Assembly: GCF_042186555.1 (NCBI RefSeq)
Contig: NC_133325.1
Span: 94,963,110 to 95,027,109, forward strand
Direction: 5' to 3'
DNA: 64,000 nucleotides
DNA from: Aquarana catesbeiana
Lineage: Eukaryota; Chordata; Amphibia; Anura; Ranidae
The notes under the pieces: model-generated
Told to the model about the DNA's origin: nothing
Databases searched by the model: none
The model's input: only the letters and a program-made list of their open reading frames with translations
Translations under genes and position numbers: made by a program
Shown: piece by piece, positions 22,748 to 33,143 of the stretch
Layout of the letters: the number at the start of each line of letters is the position of its first letter
Position numbering within the stretch: position 1 is the first letter of the stretch

Positions 22748-23720
22748 CTTCTATAGTCGGGAAGATACTGGAAAGTTTAATAAAAGACCACATAGATGAG
22801 TTCTTGCTGGCAAAAAAATATTTTAAGCAACAGACAGCATGGATTCATGAAAGACAGAAGTTGTCAAACCTGATTTCTTTTTCATGAAAAAAAACCTTGG
22901 ACAGAAGGGTGGCTGTGGACATAGTATACTTGGATTTTGCAAAGGCGTTTGACACAGTTCCCCACACATGACTATTGGCTAAGGTGAAGTCTACAGGCTT
23001 GGAAATATCAGTTTGTAAATGGATAGAAAACTGAATAAAAAGACAGAAATTAGAGAGTGGTGGTTAATGATTCATACTCTGAATGGTCTAAGATTATTAG
23101 TGGCATACTTCAAGGTTCAAGGTTGGGACCCTTACTTTTTAATAAATTTATTAATAATATAGGGTCCGGGATTAAAAGTACCATTTCAGTCTTTGCAGAT
23201 GACACCAAGCTATTGTATTTATTGGAATAACATCCTTACAGGATGTTTCCACTTACAAGCCGACCTCAATGCACTGTTTAATTGGGCGACTATGTGGCAA
23301 ATGAGGTCTAATGTTGATAAATGTAAAGTTATGCACTTGGGGGCTAAGAATATGCATGCATCATACATACTAGGGGGAGTGCAACTGGGGAATCCATATT
23401 GGAGAAGGATCTGGGGGTTTTGGTAGATCACAAGCTTAATAATAACATGCAATGCCAAGCTGTGGTTTCCAAAGCAAGCAAAGTTTTTTTTTTTTGTATT
23501 AAGAGAGGTATGGACTCCAGAGAGAGAGAGAGAGATCATTTTGTCCCTGTACAAATCATTAGTAAGACCTCATCTGGAATATGCAGTTCAGTTTTGGGCA
23601 CCAGTTCTCAAAGGATATTGGGGAACTCTAGAAAGTGCAGAGAAGGGCAATTGAGGAGAGATTAGAGGAACTCTTGAGAAGAGGAGATTAAGGGGGGATA
23701 TGATCAACATGTACAAATAC
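22748..23720 (+). pseudogene. LINE reverse transcriptase, CR1/L2 clade
   Basis: Readable blocks in order are YLDFAKAFDTVPH-like sequence near 22925, SGILQGSRLGPLLFNKF near 23097, and SVFADDTKLL near 23190, where the two aspartates of the catalytic FADD box are intact. These are followed by FNWATMWQMRSNVDKCKVMH, KDLGVLVDHKLN and RTHLEYAVQFWAP-type sequence, the thumb and connection of this clade. Frameshifts and stops occur between blocks, for example after AKVKSTG. The protein would copy its own RNA at the nick. Confidence 0.85.
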
Positions 23721-24199
23721 ATCAGGGGTCCATATAGTGAACTTAATGTTGAGTTATTTACTTTAAGGTCATCACAGAGCACAATGGGGCACTCTTTAGG
23801 TCTAGAGGAAAAGAGATTTCGTCTTCAAATACGGAAAAGTAAGAGCTGTGAAAATGTAGAATAGACTCCCTTCAGAGGTGGTTCTGGCCAGCTCAGTAGG
23901 TTGCTTTAAAAAAGGCCTGGATTCTTTCCAAAATGTACATAATATAACTGGGTACTAACATTTATAGGTAAAGTTGATCCAGGTAATATCCGATTGCCTC
24001 TTGGGGGATCAGGAAGGAATTATTCCCCCTGCTGAAGCAAAATGGATTGTGCGTTACTGGGGTTTTTAGCCTTTCTTTGGATTAACTGTGGGTATAGGAT
24101 TGTGTACATGGGATTATATCTAAAATATTTGTTGTATTGGTTCATTGTATTACTTATTCTTACTTACTCCAATCTTTGCATGCTTTATATATAATAAAT

Positions 24200-24653
24200 G
24201 AAAATAAATGGTCAACAACTCAACAAATCACCAGCTTTTTGCTGTACCTCAAATTATTTTCAATCTACAACTACACAAACTGTATGACATGAGCTGGGAA
24301 CTGCAAGGCATTAAGACAGAAACATGTGTTAACAGTTATCATGGGAATTCATTTTACTTAAAAATTAATCAATGTCATTACTATAATTATTCTAATTAAG
24401 TTTTAGATCTGTTGTAAATTTGTAGGGGAAAATGCTGAAGCAGCAGTAGATTGAAATAGAGGAAATCACAATTACAATTTTCCATTTTTGGCCAGGGATT
24501 ATTTTTATTTCTAAATAGGAACACTTAGAGATGAACTGTTACTATATAGAGAAAATAAGACTGTGTTCATTTTATTTTGACACAGTTATACATGGTATAA
24601 TAAGTTTTTTTTTATTACTACAAGTGGGACAAAGTAACCAAAACAACTACATA
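24200..24653. other. No recognised feature, AT-rich
   Basis: No coding signal or repeat structure beyond short A/T runs. Confidence 0.4.
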
Positions 24654-24654
24654 A

Positions 24655-24960
24655 AAACGGAAAATTGTATACTCACCTTTCCGTAATTTTCCTTTCCTGT
24701 TGCATCTTCATGGCAGCATACATTTGGGTTGTGACTCCGCCCTTCACAACCTGATAGGACTGAATAGCTATAAATTGTAAGATAGGACCCACCTCAGTAT
24801 TCTCTGTATCTATCACCTCAGAGCTTAGAAGCTTAGAAGGGTGGGCATCTGTATGCTGCCATGAAGATGCGACAGAAAAGGAAAATTACGGAAAGGTGAG
24901 TATACAATTTTCAGTTTTCCTGTCACATCATGGCAGCATACATTTGGGAAATAACTCGCC
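24655..24960. repeat. DIRS left terminus with internal complementary repeat
   Basis: GGAAAATTGTATACTCACC at 24659 and its inverse GGTGAGTATACAATTTTC at 24896-24913 bound arms of about 60 bp (24658-24721 and 24851-24914) that are almost perfectly complementary. A third partial copy, CATGGCAGCATACATTTGGG, follows at 24929. Internal complementary regions are known in DIRS elements and are thought to help form a circular intermediate. Confidence 0.8.
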
Positions 24961-24997
24961 AAATGGGTGGGCTCAGTTAAGAAATTAAGTTTATTTA

Positions 24998-25610
24998 ACA
25001 AGCCATTGATGCATTGACTTGAATGATTGACCTCCCAAAATCCACAGTCAACAACTGTGCTGAATCTACTTTTTAGTGGGTCATAAAGGTGTTTTTGGAA
25101 GACCAAGTTGCGGCTTTGCATATTGTCTCCGTGGACACTCTGCAGTACGCTGCCCATGAAGTCGCCACTGCCCTAGTGGAGTGAGCTTTAAGGCCCTCAG
25201 GTATTTGAATCTGCTGTAGTGAATAGATTTATTTTATGATCTTTACCAACCATGAAGCAATGGTCTGAGAGGAGGCTGCCTGTCCCCTTTTGAAGCCGTG
25301 AGGAATAACTAAAAGGTTATCTGTCTTCCTAAAAGTACTAGTTGCCTTTGTCATCCAGTGGATGCTGATCACCTTGAACCTCTTCGCTGAGGTTATGGCA
25401 ATGAGGAATGCGACCTTAAGCGTTAAGTCCCATAAGGAGAATTTGAGGATTTGTGTCACTACTAGTGATGATGTGTCCCATCATTGTTGTTGTAAGAATG
25501 AAATACATTTTTTCTCTTATAGGTGTTGTTGGTAGTGGCTTTTCTGACTTGAAGTAGAGTTTCTACCACTCCCTGGGAACAACCTTGATCTAGGAACCTA
25601 GACCTTTCAG
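24998..25610 (-). pseudogene. DIRS tyrosine recombinase
   Basis: This enzyme would insert the circular cDNA. The N-terminal core-binding part appears as QGVVETLLQVRKATTNNTY (about 25580-25500). The catalytic part has LTLKVAFLIAITSAKRF, where the arginine of the first catalytic box is kept, then KAHSTRAVATSWAA (the H-x-x-R box, intact) and CKAATWSSKNTFMTH. The next codon, at 25075-25073, is TAA exactly where the nucleophilic tyrosine is expected. Another TAA at about 25229 interrupts the middle of the domain. A frameshift separates the N-terminal part. Confidence 0.9.
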
Positions 25611-25613
25611 CCT

Positions 25614-26400
25614 CTATGCCATCAGATGTAGTTTCTCTGGCGACGGGTGAAGAAATTGGTCCTGAAAGACTGGTGTGACTGGAAAAGGCAGAGGATTCTC
25701 TGTGTTCATCTGCATGAGCGTTGTGATCCATGGCCTCCTTGGCCAGAAGGGAATCACAGCTATCACTGTTGATGTTGATCTCTTGAGTCGGAATAGGAAC
25801 CTCATCAGAGGAGTTGGAGGGACAATGTAGCCTAGCTGATAGTTCCATGGATGTTGAAGGCAATCTATCCCTTCTGCAGATGGGCAAGCAGCCCTCGAAA
25901 GGTATCTCTGACATTTCGTGTTCTCTAGGGTTGCTGCCAGGTCTATGTCTGGAATACCCCAGGTTTTGGTTATGAGAGAGAAGGCCTGATGACTCAGGGA
26001 CCACTCGTTGGATAAGAATTTTCTGCTTAGGTTGTCGGCTAGATGATTCTGTGCCCCAAGAACGTACACCGCCTTCAGATCTGTCAGGTTCGTTTGTGCC
26101 CATTTGAGGATGGGGCGAAATTCTTCCATAAGAGAGCGACTCCTGGTACCCCCTTGTCTGTTGACATAAGTTACTGCCACTTTTTTGTCCATACGTAGTA
26201 ACACACCTTTGCCTCTCAAGAGGGGACTGAATGCTAAGAGGGCTTGAAAAGCAGCTCTCAATTCCAGTATGTTTGAAACAATCTCCTGGGTTTGGAACTG
26301 CCAGAGACCCTGGGCTGCCTGGTCCCGAAAGTGGGCTCCCCATCCCTCCGTACTGGTGTCGGAAGTGACCACTTCTTGTGGAGGGGGAACTAAGTTCCTG
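25614..26400 (-). pseudogene. DIRS RNase H and C-terminal methyltransferase-like region
   Basis: The reading opens with VVTSDTSTEGWGAHF, the first catalytic aspartate block of RNase H. It continues with ILELRAAFQALLAF (glutamate), LLRMDKKVAVTYVNRQGG (aspartate) and NHLADNLSRK (last aspartate), so all four acidic residues seem present. Downstream PDIDLAATLENTK and AVIPFWPRRPWITTL belong to the region shared by DIRS elements and often linked to a methyltransferase-like domain. It stops at LHLMA before the recombinase. A longer overlapping frame covers the same DNA and is mostly a shadow. Confidence 0.85.
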
Positions 26401-26508
26401 AACCTCTTGAGGTTGTGTATGTGAGTCCACCATCATATTGACTGTTTGACTTGAATTGAAAATAAGGATTGGTTGGGACATTGACACTCCATTCCACTGC
26501 CCCAAAAA

Positions 26509-27402
26509 TTAATTCTGAAATGTCCTTGTGTGCCACTGGGCCCACTGAACCATTGGTATGGTTGCTGACATTGAGCCTAGAGCACTGAAGCATGCTCTGG
26601 CTGGAATCGATACTGCTGCCAGTAATCTTTTCATTTTCTGGACTAGGAAAGTTGCCTTCTCTTGGGGAAGTTGTACTCTGTTTAGTCGAGTGTCTAGTTC
26701 TGCTCCCAGGAAGATCATCTTCTGCGTAGGTTGAAGGTTGCTCTTTTCCCAATTTATCAACCATCTGAAACTTTGTAGTGTGGCAATCAGTGTTTCTCGA
26801 TGGAAAATGAGAGATTCCTGACTGTCTGATAAGAGGAGGATGTCATCCAGGTAGTAAAGGACTCTTAGACCCCTCTCTCTAGAAAGGCTAATACCGGTAG
26901 CAGGACCTTTGTGTAAGTCCTGGGGGCGGTGGAAATTGCAAATGGTAGACTCTGAAACTGAAATTTTCAGAGTCTACCATTGATGTCTTACTGAGAATCG
27001 AAGGAATCTTTGGAACGTAGCGTGTATGGGGACGTGAAGATAAGCGTCAGATAAGTGTACGGATAGCATCCAGTCTTCCAGATTTATTGCGCAAAGGATT
27101 GTTTGAAGACTTTCCATCTTGAAAGACTCGACCATGATTTTCTTGTTGAGTTTCTTTAGGTCTAATACTGGATATGGGTCTCCTGTCTTTTTCTTTACTA
27201 GAAATAGTGGAGAGTAGAATCCTTTCCCTCTCTGGTGCAATGGGACTTCTACTATCGCCCATTTCTGAAGCAAGTCCTGAATGTACTTGACTAAGAACAT
27301 TCTCTTTTCTCTTGATGCTGGAAGTCTGGTTGCATAAAACTGGTTCTTGGGAATTCGGTTTTTTAATTCCCACCTATGACCAAACTGAACTGTAGCCACC
27401 AT
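26509..27402 (-). pseudogene. DIRS reverse transcriptase
   Basis: The reading starts near 27402 and has RMFLVKYIQDLLQKWAIVEV, GFYSPLFLVKKKTGDPYPVL and MLSVHLSDAYLHVPIH, where the first catalytic aspartate lies in SDAY. It meets TAG at 26976-26974 followed by a one-base gain. The next frame carries SLPFAISTAPRTYTKVL and YYLDDILLLSD (YLDD at 26853-26842, both aspartates intact). The thumb follows as INWEKSNLQPTQKMIFLGAE and ends at TAA after HTRTFQN. The gag-RT gap is normal for DIRS elements. Confidence 0.92.
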
Positions 27403-27565
27403 CCAGGGATTTCTTATATTCTCCGCTCAAGCCTTCGTGAACTTCCTGAGCCTGGCTCTTACCACCGCAGGCTGGACAGTCACACCATCAAAAAGACTTT
27501 TGCTGTTCTCCCGTAGAGAAGGATTTTGATTTTTGAAATTTTAAGAAGGAGGTCTGGGGATTCCT

Positions 27566-28624
27566 TCAATTTCTCCTAAACTCCTTTCCAGGTCTGTATG
27601 ACTTGGCCTCTCTGCACCCTTCTGGGAGATTATGCCTGAATTGTGGCGGTTTCTGTTGTTTTGGTCTCCTGTCTGAGGAAATGAGGCCCCATTTTCCCCC
27701 GGTAACTTTGGATATGGCTGTGTCTAGCTTTTCTCCAAAAAGGTTTGTTCCCTCATGTGGGATCTTACACCAGTTAGTTTTTGAAGCAGCATCAGCTGTC
27801 CAGGGTTTAAGCCATAGGGCCCTTCTGGCGATTACAGAGGCCAGCATTGCCCTTAAGAAGGACCTGATTGTGTCCACCGAGGCCCCTGCCAAGCAGTCCC
27901 CTGCGAGACTGAGTTCCTGAATAGCTGTGATCACTTTTTCCTGATCTTCTCCCTCCAGGATCAGTTTCTCAACATTAGACGTCCAGCTGGAGATGGCTTT
28001 TCCTATGGCTGCTAAAGCGATAGTAAGCGTACGAGCTCCGCCTGCTGCCACATAGACTCTTTTTAAACCGAGGTTGGATTTCCAGTCTAACAGATCCCTG
28101 AATTTTACTACATCCTCGAGAGGTAGTGTTACATGCCTGGTCAAACGTATTAGTGATGCGTCTACCACTGGGGCTGACACACAACGGCTTTACGTTAGGC
28201 TCTTTTAGTGAGTAGAGTTTTGTTTTTTCTCTGGCTTCTGCCACTCATCTTTGATCAGTTCCTCCAATTCATCAATGAATGGGAATGATTCCGGATCCTT
28301 CTTCAGGTTTGAAAAATAATGTTTTGTTTTCCGTGGGGCTTCTTTAGGCTCCTCCCATCCGATTGCTTCTTTCACGGACTTAACGAACGGCTCTATCGGG
28401 GTAAATTCAAATCTTGTTGAGGCCTCTAATGCTTCGGTGTCAGATGAGCTATCTGATGTTTTTGATGTGTTGGGTGTAACTGTTGTCTGAGCAGGCTTAT
28501 CTGCTTTAGGTGTTGATATTTGTTGAATTGATTCTTTTACCGATTCTCTAATGATGTCAGTCACCTCTCTGGCATCTGTCTCTTTTTCTGTAGTAGCTTC
28601 ATCGAAGCACGAACGACAGACCAA
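27566..28624 (-). pseudogene. DIRS gag-like ORF1
   Basis: Two readings cover the region. The upstream one (28624-28205) is acidic and Ser/Thr/Lys-rich with ESVKESIQQISTPKADKP and SFPFIDELEELIKDEWQKPEK. The downstream one (28180-27566) has VVDASLIRLTRHVTLPLED, the alanine-rich IRSFLRAMLASVIARRALW, and FGEKLDTAISKVTGGKWGL, which match DIRS gag. A frameshift or two in the 28205-28180 overlap separates them. Structure and RNA-packaging roles are inferred from family knowledge. Confidence 0.85.
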
Positions 28625-29682
28625 TTTGTCTGGAAGGGATATGATGCCACAGACTCAGCAGGCATTTGCGGTCAAGCGGAATCGATGGTTAGTCGAAGAT
28701 GCTCTGTGAGGAAGAGACCTTCTGTGGTGTGAGTGATGGTATCGAGGGGGGGGACCTAGAGCAACTTTGTCTGCGATCTGAGCGGCTTCTTTGAGTTGAG
28801 AGACTTCTATGGTGCCCTGAGTGGCTCCTTCGGTTATCTGTCTCTTCTTCGGTGACCTGAGCTGTTTCTACATCTTGAGTCTGATGATCTTATGGACCTG
28901 ATAGGGCTGTCCAATAAGGCAGCATTAGTGGCAAGGCTCTCTTTTTCTCAATCTTCACTACTTACCAATTCATCCCCTTACCTATTAAGCTGTGGATGGT
29001 CTGCTTGGGCAGTGGTCTCAATGAGGGGTGAACAGATGCCTCCACCTAGAGTATGTAGGAGGAGTTAGAGAAAACATAGAGAAGCAGACCAGTCACCCAT
29101 AGTAGAGACTAAGTTAGTCTTACCTTTAGTAGAGGAGCAAGAATAGAGAGATTAGCAGGCAGTGTTTGCATCTAGTGCAATTCTGATAGGAATCCCTGGT
29201 GTCCTGCATTGACAGGGGATAGAGGAAGTGTAGAAGGTTTAAATTTACCGCCGCTGCGGTGGAATGACGTCACGATTGCACATGCATGATAGTGGAGCCC
29301 ATTGCCATGATAGATGGTGGCAAAACAAGCTCCTGGCGGCGTCATTCCCACTCGCGCATGCGTAGAAGCGTTCGGACGCTCAGGGGCCATCTTAGGGATG
29401 TCAGGATGGCTGTGTGGGACTACAGATCCCAGAGAATCCCACAAGTGTTGGGAAAGAAAAAACTGAGACCGCTGCAAAAAATCTAAGCCTATTTAAGCCT
29501 TGTAAAGTACCAGGCAACATACCCCTGAGACCATCAGAGTGGGGTTCCTTCCATCTAGCTGGTTTGGAGGCTGTACAGGCAAGGACTTCAACCCAGGAGA
29601 GGCTTCAATCTGGCTGGGGCGAGAGCAGTAAGGGGTGCTGAGCAATCCATCCAGTCCCGGACAGATGAGGAAAAAAAGGAGA
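28625..29682 (-). other. DIRS 5' region
   Basis: Minus-strand leader upstream of the longest gag reading. It contains TCGAAGATGCTCTGTGAGG and several repeated CTTCGGTGACCTGAG-like pieces at about 28690-28865, which may encode the low-complexity N-terminus of gag. I see no other gene. Confidence 0.5.
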
Positions 29683-29790
29683 CTACTGAGGTAGGTTCTA
29701 TCTTACAATTTATAGCTATTCAGTCCTATCAGGTTGTGAGGGGCGGAGTCACAACCCAAATGTATGCTGCCATGATTCGACAGGAAAAAA
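29683..29790. repeat. DIRS right inverted terminal repeat
   Basis: Inverse of 24694-24801, over about 100 bp, with several mismatches including GATTCGACAGG against CCTGTTGCATC. Confidence 0.85.
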
Positions 29791-30218
29791 AGAGTTTAAC
29801 TCAAGTAAATTAGAATTTAAGGCCAGTTGAAACAGGATGATTGTTTATTAAAAGCATGTGTCAGCTATAAACGTGTTAAAAAAAAAAAAAAAAAAATACC
29901 TCAGAGTAGAACATTTGTTGGATTGGTGACTTTATTAGCAGTTTGTTATAGATGAATTGGTATATTAATATCCTTTTCATATCTTTGTAAAACTTCAATA
30001 CAAATATATATATAGTTAAAAATGCTTGAAATGCAAAGGGCTACTGCTAAAAAATTTACATTAATGAATATGTCACATATGTCACAGGCAACAAAATAAT
30101 TAAATAAAGTATAACAAACATGGACAAACCTCAATAAGAGTAAGGTAAAACCTCATAGTTTACAGCCTAAAGGTATAAATGTACATGTTTAAAAATCACC
30201 AGAGACTTAAAGTAGTTG
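29791..30218. other. No recognised feature, AT-rich
   Basis: Contains an A run at 29878-29896 and a short TA tract near 30003. No coding or element signal. Confidence 0.4.
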
Positions 30219-30221
30219 TCA

Positions 30222-30556
30222 GCCTGGGTTCGCACTTGTGCGTTGTGGGACACTGCATGTGATTCACACAGGAATCGCATCGCATTCCTGTGCACACCAC
30301 ATGCGATGTGTGGTGTGATTTGAGTCATACATTTTGTATGGCTCAAATCGCATCCACACCAAAATGGTGCAGGACCCTTTTTTCCCACCTGAATCTGAAC
30401 ACCCATTCTGGCAATCTCACTGCATTTTGCAAACTGTTTCAGGGTGTCATTAATCTAACGTTGACACCCGCAGAAGATTGCATTCAATTGCAATGCAGTG
30501 CGGGAAAAACACAGGATTTGCTGTGTTTCCCACATCGCATCAGTGTGAACCTAGGC
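30222..30556. mobile_element. MITE with GCCTGGGTTCGCAC ends
   Basis: Left end GCCTGGGTTCGCAC and right end GTGTGAACCTAGGC are inverted repeats. TCA precedes and TAA follows, compatible with a decayed 3-bp target. The interior has many GTGTG / CACAC and ATCGCAT motifs in both directions. The ends match those of the MITE at 41991-44031. Confidence 0.65.
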
Positions 30557-30565
30557 TAAAGGCTG

Positions 30566-30610
30566 AAGTTTTTTACCTTCATGCATTTTATGCGTGAAGG
30601 TAAAAAACTT
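30566..30610. repeat. 21-bp-stem hairpin
   Basis: AAGTTTTTTACCTTCATGCAT and the inverse ATGCGTGAAGGTAAAAAACTT are separated by TTT, with one mismatch in the stem. It begins ten bases after the preceding MITE. Confidence 0.85.
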
Positions 30611-30939
30611 TCTGTGCGCTGCTCCCCCCACAGCCCCCCCAATACTCACCTAAGCCCCCTCTCAAATCAGCGAAGTGCACAAGAGCATCGTCTTTCCCCG
30701 GACTCCCTCTCCTTATTGGCTGAGACAGCAGCGGGAGCCACTGGCTCCCACTCCTGTCAATAACAGCCAGTGAGACAATAAGGAGAGAGCAGGGGGTGGG
30801 CCAAGTTGTGGCTTTATGTGTCTTATGGATACATAGAGCAGGGCTTGGGAGTGAGCATGTACTGGTGAACAGAGCTGCAACCAAAACACCAGTGCCCTGG
30901 CTCAAAGGTCTCAAGAACCTCACTGATGCAACATCTACA

Positions 30940-31119
30940 TATAAATGCCGCCACAGCTATGTGAATCAGCTATGGTGTTGTACTTTATTGTAAACAGGGA
31001 AATACAGCCAGCAAATGCCTGAACAGCCTAAACATGTTGTCTTTTTACTGGTTGTTTTTTCCTGTTTTCAATAAAGTACATCTGCATAGCTGATTCACAC
31101 CATTGTGCCGCCATTTCTG
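30940..31119. repeat. Inverted repeat, arms of about 55-60 bp
   Basis: The left arm (about 30942-31000) contains GTGAATCAGCTATGG and TGTACTTTATTG. The right arm (about 31063-31118) contains CAATAAAGTAC and GCATAGCTGATTCAC. The arms are roughly 85 percent complementary with a spacer of about 60 bp. The large piggyBac element begins nine bases to its right. Confidence 0.8.
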
Positions 31120-32030
31120 TGTGGATATTAACCACTTGACGACCGCCTCACGCCGATTTACGTCGGCAAGGTGGCACGGACAGGCAAAATCACGTACATA
31201 TACGTGATTTGCCTTCCGCGGGTGGGGGGTCCGATCGGACCCCCCCCCCCGGTGCCCGAGGCGGTCGTCTTTTCTCCCACGGCGATCGGAGATGAGGGGG
31301 AGGCCATCCGTTCGTGGCCCCCCCTAGCGATCGCCGCCGGCCAATGAGAACATTCCTTTGCTGCTGTATGCTAAACAGCAGCAAAGGAAATTATGTCATC
31401 TCTCCTCGGCTCGGTAATTTCCGCTCCAGCCCGAGGAGAGAAGACATGTATGTGAGTGCACAACACACACACACACAGTAGAACATGCCAGGCACACAAA
31501 ACACCCCGATCCCCCCCCCGATCGCCCCCCGATCCTCCCCCAATCACCCCCCCCCCGTCACAAACTGACACCAGCAGTTTTTTTTTTTTTTTCTGATTAC
31601 TGTATTGGTGTCAGTTTGTGACAGTTACAGTGTTGGGACAGTTAGTATTACCCCCCTGTAGGTCTAGGATACCCCCCTAACCCCCCCTAATAAAGTTTTA
31701 ACCCCTTGATCACCCCCTGTCACCAGTGTCACTAAGCGATCATTTTTCTGATCGCTGTATTAGTGTCGCTGGTGACGCTAGTTAGTGAGGTAAATATTTA
31801 GGTTCGCCGTCAGCGTTTTATAGCGTCAGGGACCCCCATATACTATCTAATAAATGTTTTAACCCCTTGATTGCCCCCTAGTTAACCCTTTCACCACTGA
31901 TCACCGTATAACTGTTACGGGTGACGCTGGATAGTTTGTTTATTTTTTATAGTGTCAGGGCACCCGCCGTTTATTACCGAATAAAGGTTTAGCCCCCTGA
32001 TCGCCCGGCGGTGATATGCGTCGCCCCAGG

Positions 32031-33090
32031 CAGCGTCAGATTAGCGCCAGTACCGCTAACACCCACGCACGCAGCATACGCCTCCCTTAGTGGTATAGTA
32101 TCTGATCGGATCAATATCTGATCCGATCAGATCTATACTAGCGTCCCCAGCAGTTTAGGGTTCCCAAAAACACAGTGTTAGCGGGATCAGCCCAGATACC
32201 TGCTAGCACCTGCGTTTTGCCCCTCCGCCCAGCCCACCCAAGTGCAGTATCGATCGATCACTGTCACTTACAAAACACTAAACGCATAACTGCAGCGTTC
32301 GCAGAGTCAGGCCTGATCCCTGCGATCGCTAACAGTTTTTTTGGTAGCATTTTGGTGAACTGGCAAGCACCAGCCCCAGGCAGCGTCAGGTTAGCGCCAG
32401 TAGCGCTAACACCCACGCACGCACCGTACAGCTCCCTTAGTGGTATAGTATCTGATCGGATCAATATCTGATCTGATCAGATCTATACTAGCGTCCCCAG
32501 CAGTTTAGGGTTCCCAAAAACGCAGTGTTAGCAGGATCAGCCCAGATACCTGCTAGCACCTGCGTTTTGCCCCTCCGTCCGGCCCAGCCCAGCCCACCCA
32601 AGTGCAGTATCGATCGATCACTGACACTTACAAAACACTAAACGCATAACTGCAGCGTTCGCAGAGTCAGGCCTGATCCCTGCGATCGCTAACAGTTTTT
32701 TTGGTAGTATTTTGGTGAACTGGCAAGCACCAGCCCCAAGCAGCGTCAGATTAGCGCCAGTACCGCTAACACCCACGCACGCACCGTACACCTCCCTTAG
32801 TGGTATAGTATCTGAACGGATCAATATCTGATCCGATCAGATCTATACTGGCGTCCCCAGCAGTTTAGGGTTCCCAAAAACGCAGTGTTAGCGGGATCAG
32901 CCCAGATACCTGCTAGCACCTGCATTTTGCCCCTCCGCCCAGCCCAGCCCACCCAAGTGCAGTATCGATCAATCACTGTCACTTACAAAACACTTAACGC
33001 ATAACTGCAGCGTTCGCAGAGTCAGGCCTGATCCCTGCGATCGCTAACAGTTTTTTTGGTAGCTTTTTATTGAACTGGCAAACGCCAGCG
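32031..33090 (+). repeat. Threefold tandem repeat, 350-360 bp unit, GATC-rich
   Basis: Copies start with CAGCGTCAG at 32031, 32381 and 32741. Each contains a hairpin of the type TCTGATCGGATCA-ATATC-TGATCCGATCAGA (about 32101-32131, 32451-32481 and 32811-32841) that packs five GATC sites into about 31 bases. The units are more than 95 percent alike by eye. Open frames on both strands across the units are not supported by any family. Confidence 0.92.
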
Positions 33091-33143
33091 GCCTAGTACA
33101 CCCCGGTCGTAGTCAAACCAGCACTGCAGTAACACTTGGTGAC

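Larger units (their letters stand above)
21150..24190 (+). mobile_element. CR1/L2-clade LINE, degraded
   Basis: The plus strand carries an endonuclease fragment, the reverse transcriptase and a 3' region. It is interrupted by a local duplication (21293-21730), a Harbinger-like MITE (22050-22409) and a small TTAA-flanked MITE (22611-22743). The 3' part contains GGGGTTTTTAGCC and CTTTGGATTAACTG, which resemble the last coding residues of this clade. Stops and frameshifts are frequent. Confidence 0.8.
24655..29790 (-). mobile_element. DIRS-type tyrosine-recombinase retrotransposon
   Basis: About 5.1 kb on the minus strand with gag, RT, RNase H, a methyltransferase-like region and tyrosine recombinase in DIRS order. 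Inverted terminal repeats lie at about 24694-24801 and 29683-29785, sharing CATTTGGGTTGTGACTCCGC and CCTGATAGGACTGAATAGC. There is no short target duplication, as expected for recombinase-mediated insertion. Several nonsense and frameshift changes make it inactive, but the overall structure is nearly complete. Confidence 0.9.

Noticed and set aside
25462..26505. A 347-residue minus-strand open frame, the longest in the window
   Set aside because: It overlaps the true RNase H frame of the DIRS element (25614-26400), which carries the conserved catalytic residues. Only its last 35 or so residues match the recombinase N-terminus.
32175..32824. Similar open frames repeated on both strands
   Set aside because: They arise from the threefold 350-360 bp repeat. 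Both strands are open in several frames, which is a composition effect.
32031..33090. CRISPR-like array
   Set aside because: The spacing, the 350-bp unit and the near-identical intervening sequence do not fit a CRISPR array, and the window is clearly eukaryotic.
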